Shown: positions 4,568 to 7,203 of the stretch, piece by piece
Numbering within the stretch: position 1 is the first letter of the stretch
How the letters are laid out: every line of letters begins with the position of its first letter
Source: CAJQQY01 sp964352225
GTDB lineage: Bacteria; Bacteroidota; Bacteroidia; Chitinophagales; Saprospiraceae
Length of the DNA: 7,203 nucleotides
Assembly (NCBI GenBank): GCA_964352225.1
Contig: CAYGRM010000346.1
Coordinates: 1 to 7,203, forward strand
Direction: 5' to 3'
Notes under the pieces: generated by a model
Told to the model about the DNA's origin: nothing
Databases searched by the model: none
The model's input: the letters and a program-made list of their open reading frames with translations, nothing else
Made by a program: the position numbers and the translations under genes

Positions 4568-6673
4568 TTAACATTCCTCAGGTCTTGCTCCAATTCCAGA
4601 TTCTTCTAGCAATTTTAACAACCTTTTTTCATAAAAATCTAATAAAAGATTGGTGATATTAAGTACAATCTCAATCTTTCGATATTCTCCTCCTTTTTCA
4701 CTTTTTGGATGTTCCCATGCTCCGATTGAAATGGGAACTGCCATGAAATCAAGCTGTTGCTTTACCGTCCAAGCTCTTGCGATCCCAAGTTCCATATTAC
4801 TTTTTAAAGTTTTAGTTATTTCTTTATCGGTGACTTTCTCCATGATTTCATCGCCTAAAAAATGAGTAAAAGCAGTTCCCTCTGGAATGTCTAATGAATT
4901 TTTATATCGAGCTCCTCGGAATGGATTTCCATCGGTATGACCTTCTAAATAAATGAAAAACTCTTCTTTACAGCGCAGATCTTTCTCACAATATTTTGCC
5001 AAAACTTCTGTATCCACCCAAGTGGCGATTTTTTTATAATATTCGGGATCTCCCATTTTTGCCAAATCAATATCCTGACATAAATAAGTAGAGATCGTAT
5101 ATTTGATCCCAATATTACCAAGAGGTGCATATTTGACTCCTGTTTCGCATGGTTGTTTATCACTATTCAAATCGACTCGCATAATTTCAGCCGATGCTGG
5201 CCCAAAACGCTCTCGTTCTTCATGAGTTTCTTTCCGAGCTTGTAACACCAATTCCCAATATCTACAATCCCAAACTTTGATGCGAAGTCGTTTGACTCGA
5301 CAAGCTAATTCATCATCATATTCTAATTTTTCAGCTTTTTGTAATTTATCGATATGATCTAAATATCGTTGCCCCTGTTTACATGAATTCATATGACCTT
5401 TGATTGTCCAAGACTTAATTTGAGCAATTTTATCACAGTAGTAATTAGCTAAAATAAATGACTCGGTAAGCGTATCATTATTTGTCACAAACTCTTTCCA
5501 AAGAATATTCAGATTATTAAAATCGTCTTTTTGTCCTTCTACCTTAGCTTTTAATTTTTCGATTTTTTCTAAAGTATTCTTTTGCAACTTAGGCTTAAAT
5601 TCTTTTTGTACCTCAGCTATCTCACCAAGCATCTCCTCCCCTTTTTCGCAATAATAAATGGTTCCTTCCATGGTTAATGCACGAATGACTGCTTCTTTGG
5701 AACAGTACTCAAATCCGTATTCTATTCCACTAGTCAATGTATCTTTCGGCATGAATTCCGCCCAAGCCTTATTTAAATTAGCAATGTCTCCGTTGTTTTT
5801 ACCTACCTCTGTTTCTAGCCAATCGATTTTTTCTGTCAAATCTTTGGCTAACGTGTGTGTATTGTTTTTTTGTAACGCTTTTACTTTTTTCAACATCTCA
5901 TCCCCTTTTCCACAAAGGTCAGCAGCACCTTGTAAAACATATGATTTCATCGAAGGAATAGAATAACATTCGACCTCTGGAATCTCTAAAGTAAAACCTG
6001 GAGACTCTCCACTTTCCGTAAATGTCTTCCATGCTTTTCCTAGTTTAGGTAAGTTCGTAAAAAGCGTTTTCATCATTTTCACCTCTTCTGTAAGACCTTG
6101 GATATCTGAAACTTTAAGGGATGTTTTTTCCGCCAATTTCAAAACTCGATCTTCAAAATCACTTTTCGCTTCAGCAACCTCAGCTAAGCAATAATGAGCA
6201 TGAGCTTCCATATAAAAGTACTTTGCCAAAGTTCCTTTTTCACAAACTTGAGTTGCTTTGTCGATTGCTTCTAATCTCGATATACTAATATCTCTGGTTT
6301 TTAAAAACTCTGCCCACAATCTTCCGACCTCATGATAAGCTTTGATTTTAACAGCAAGATCATCATGTTTTTCTTGGTAGCCAGGAATCGTTTTGTAAGA
6401 TGCTTCTCCCATTTTTTTGACTTCAGCCATTTGAGTTTCAGCATCAGAAATATCTCCACTACAAAAGTGAGTATTAGCCACCATCAAACAATATCTCAAA
6501 TAATCAATCGGTTGATTTTTTTGAGGTTTTGGCATTTCGCTGATATTAGAAATTTTATTATTAGATAAAAATTCTTTCCAAGTATCTTCAAAATTGACAA
6601 ATTGACTTTGCATTGGAATGGAAAAAAGTAGAACAAACGAAAGGCATAAAAAACGAGTAATTTTTAATTTCAT
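4568..6673 (-). CDS. Secreted five-repeat, Cys-pair protein with C-terminal OmpA-like domain
   Basis: Predicted 701-residue exported protein; I do not recognise a named family for the N-terminal part. A signal peptide covers 1-24 (TRFLCLSFVLLFSIPMQSQ, cleavage near Gln24/Phe25). Residues ~27-475 hold five repeats of 88-95 residues, each opening with W-x2-F (W32, W120, W215, W304, W392). Copies 2-5 each have two cysteines exactly 18 apart (144/162, 236/254, 324/342, 413/431), usually followed by x2-G-[DEQ] and a charged helix with LQK-like and KI-x2-L motifs. The first copy has C71 but a different partner, C62. Residues ~545-675 look OmpA-like: FFIYLEGHTDG (572-582), then after a long insertion NMELGIARAWTVKQQLDF (626-643), GAWEH and GGEYRKIEIVLN (661-672). 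That domain normally binds peptidoglycan, so an envelope or periplasmic role is inferred. Function unknown; probably monocistronic. Confidence 0.82.
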   Translation of the reverse strand: MKLKITRFLCLSFVLLFSIPMQSQFVNFEDTWKEFLSNNKISNISEMPKPQKNQPIDYLRYCLMVANTHFCSGDISDAETQMAEVKKMGEASYKTIPGYQEKHDDLAVKIKAYHEVGRLWAEFLKTRDISISRLEAIDKATQVCEKGTLAKYFYMEAHAHYCLAEVAEAKSDFEDRVLKLAEKTSLKVSDIQGLTEEVKMMKTLFTNLPKLGKAWKTFTESGESPGFTLEIPEVECYSIPSMKSYVLQGAADLCGKGDEMLKKVKALQKNNTHTLAKDLTEKIDWLETEVGKNNGDIANLNKAWAEFMPKDTLTSGIEYGFEYCSKEAVIRALTMEGTIYYCEKGEEMLGEIAEVQKEFKPKLQKNTLEKIEKLKAKVEGQKDDFNNLNILWKEFVTNNDTLTESFILANYYCDKIAQIKSWTIKGHMNSCKQGQRYLDHIDKLQKAEKLEYDDELACRVKRLRIKVWDCRYWELVLQARKETHEERERFGPASAEIMRVDLNSDKQPCETGVKYAPLGNIGIKYTISTYLCQDIDLAKMGDPEYYKKIATWVDTEVLAKYCEKDLRCKEEFFIYLEGHTDGNPFRGARYKNSLDIPEGTAFTHFLGDEIMEKVTDKEITKTLKSNMELGIARAWTVKQQLDFMAVPISIGAWEHPKSEKGGEYRKIEIVLNITNLLLDFYEKRLLKLLEESGIGARPEEC

Positions 6674-6715
6674 AATTCGGTTGAGTTGGATTATTTTTAT
6701 TTAATAAAAAAGAAA

Positions 6716-6829
6716 ATGAAAGTGAACCATTCTTTTTTTGTAAAAAAAACGGTCAAAGCTCTTCAAAACGGAGGTGAAGTTAGGATAGGTAAAAGGCAAA
6801 TCAAATATAAAAAAGAATCATCATATTAA
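6716..6829 (+). CDS. Possible small basic protein (37 aa), divergent to the repeat/OmpA gene
   Basis: An ATG at 6716 opens a 37-codon frame ending in TAA at 6827-6829. The product begins MKVNHSFFVKKTVKAL and continues with GGEVRIGKRQIKYKK; it is very basic, with one short hydrophobic patch and no recognised domain. An A-rich leader (TAATAAAAAAGAAA) stands directly before the ATG, as is common before Bacteroidota starts, and TTATTTTTATTTAAT further up could be a poor promoter. It is the only candidate gene on the plus strand. It overlaps the predicted minus-strand leader of the 701-residue gene, and chance ORFs of this length are not rare in a 171-bp gap. Treat as tentative. Confidence 0.25.
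   Translation: MKVNHSFFVKKTVKALQNGGEVRIGKRQIKYKKESSY
6802..6809 (-). promoter_or_regulatory. Candidate -7 box for the repeat/OmpA gene
   Basis: TATATTTG on the minus strand matches TAnnTTTG exactly and is identical to the box of the lrp promoter. It lies ~130 bp before the ATG at 6673, implying a leader of ~120 bases. No good TTTG stands 19-21 bp further up; the nearest is 28 bp away (6838-6841), which lowers confidence. Confidence 0.35.
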
Positions 6830-6844
6830 AGGCTTTTCAAATTA

Positions 6845-7203
6845 CTATTTATGACTCCAATTATTTGGATCGTCACTTTGATTTGGTGACAGGCCTAAAA
6901 TGTCACCTTGAGTATTTACCCCTAGTCCAACTACTGTTCTATTGACATAGTTAAAATAACTAACTAACTGGTTGACTTCAAGAATCTCACCATCATCAAA
7001 ACCAACACTTCGGAGGGATTCTATATCCTTTTGGGAAATAGTATTATGGGCTAAAGTAAGTTTTTTTGCATAACGAAAACCTTCGAGCATTTTCTCATCG
7101 AAGGATTTTTCGAGTTCATCATTTTCAATATTTGACTTTATTTCCTTGTATTTTTCTTCATTATTTTTTTTTTTATTGATTCGTTGTGCATGTTGATCTA
7201 CAC
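6845..7203 (-). CDS. Peroxidase-related enzyme, AhpD/carboxymuconolactone decarboxylase fold (5' part outside window)
   Basis: The frame stays open from the TAG at 6845-6847 to the right edge, giving 118 visible C-terminal residues. An internal ATG at 7088-7090 is not the true start, because conserved sequence continues upstream of it. The first visible residues read VDQHAQRI, and the cut codon before them ends in GT. This fits TGT, so the second cysteine and histidine of the AhpD motif C-x2-C-x3-H would be spaced correctly. The later part matches peroxidase-related enzymes: FRYAKKLTLAHNTISQKDIE, then LRSVGFDDGEILEVNQLVSY and FNYVNRTVVGLGVNTQGD. Such proteins are small helical thiol peroxidases or relatives that use the cysteine pair; the substrate is unknown. 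An A11 tract in the coding strand (7164-7174) is a potential slippage site. The gene ends 171 bp before the repeat/OmpA gene. Confidence 0.85.
   Translation of the reverse strand, partial: VDQHAQRINKKKNNEEKYKEIKSNIENDELEKSFDEKMLEGFRYAKKLTLAHNTISQKDIESLRSVGFDDGEILEVNQLVSYFNYVNRTVVGLGVNTQGDILGLSPNQSDDPNNWSHK

Noticed and set aside
4945..5163. Minus-strand ORF of 72 codons
   Set aside because: It overlaps the 701-residue gene in another frame on the same strand and has no features of its own.
5658..5966. Plus-strand ORF of 102 codons
   Set aside because: It lies wholly inside the repeat/OmpA gene on the opposite strand, and its Phe/Ser-rich composition is that of an antisense shadow; the minus frame shows clear repeats.
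6731..6748. T7/A8 hairpin as a terminator in the leader of the repeat/OmpA gene
   Set aside because: It is only an A/T homopolymer pairing without a GC stem, too weak to call.
6845..7090. Complete 81-residue gene starting at the ATG at 7088-7090
   Set aside because: The frame stays open to the window edge, and the AhpD-type motif region lies upstream, so this is the C-terminal part of a longer gene.

Overview
The window is AT-rich chromosomal DNA from a member of the Bacteroidota. A gldC gliding-motility homologue, a DUF4197 secreted protein, signal peptides ending in SxA-Q or SQ, a TTTG-N19-TATATTTG promoter of the Bacteroidetes sigma-A type (TTTG / TAnnTTTG) and the lack of clear Shine-Dalgarno sites all agree with this. 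Nothing marks it as phage, plasmid, transposon or defence island. I read it as a normal housekeeping and accessory stretch. The genus cannot be fixed from the sequence; a flavobacterium-like or saprospirian bacterium fits.

Every well supported gene lies on the minus strand, so transcription runs from high to low coordinates. From right to left: the 3' part of an AhpD-fold peroxidase-related gene (6845 to the window edge); a 171-bp gap with a candidate promoter and one small plus-strand ORF; a large secreted protein of 701 residues with five ~90-residue Cys-pair repeats and a C-terminal OmpA-like domain (4568-6673); an Lrp/AsnC regulator with its own promoter and a candidate operator (3907-4383); a strong intrinsic terminator (3841-3890) followed by a ~175-bp imperfect inverted repeat resembling a REP/MITE-type element (3663-3840); a cytoplasmic TraB/GumN-family protein (2806-3609) with a Vat/CatB-type acetyltransferase 6 bp behind it (2182-2799); a hairpin; an atypical short-chain NAD(P)-binding protein (1417-2118) followed 25 bp later by gldC (1029-1391); a secreted DUF4197 protein (180-914); a small block of stacked dyads (about 112-184); and a 45-nt near-perfect palindrome acting as a terminator (11-55).

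The likely transcription units are traB-like/vat-like, SDR/gldC, DUF4197 alone, lrp alone, and the 701-residue gene alone. Few functional links between units can be argued. gldC (gliding), the DUF4197 protein and the OmpA-domain repeat protein all concern the cell envelope; the others are cytoplasmic.

The most original element is the 701-residue protein. Its N-terminal repeats carry W-x2-F and an exactly spaced C-x17-C signature in four of five copies, joined to an unusual OmpA-like domain with a long insertion. The inverted repeat at 3663-3840 and the operator-like dyad in front of lrp come next. I found no evidence for an undescribed multi-gene system.
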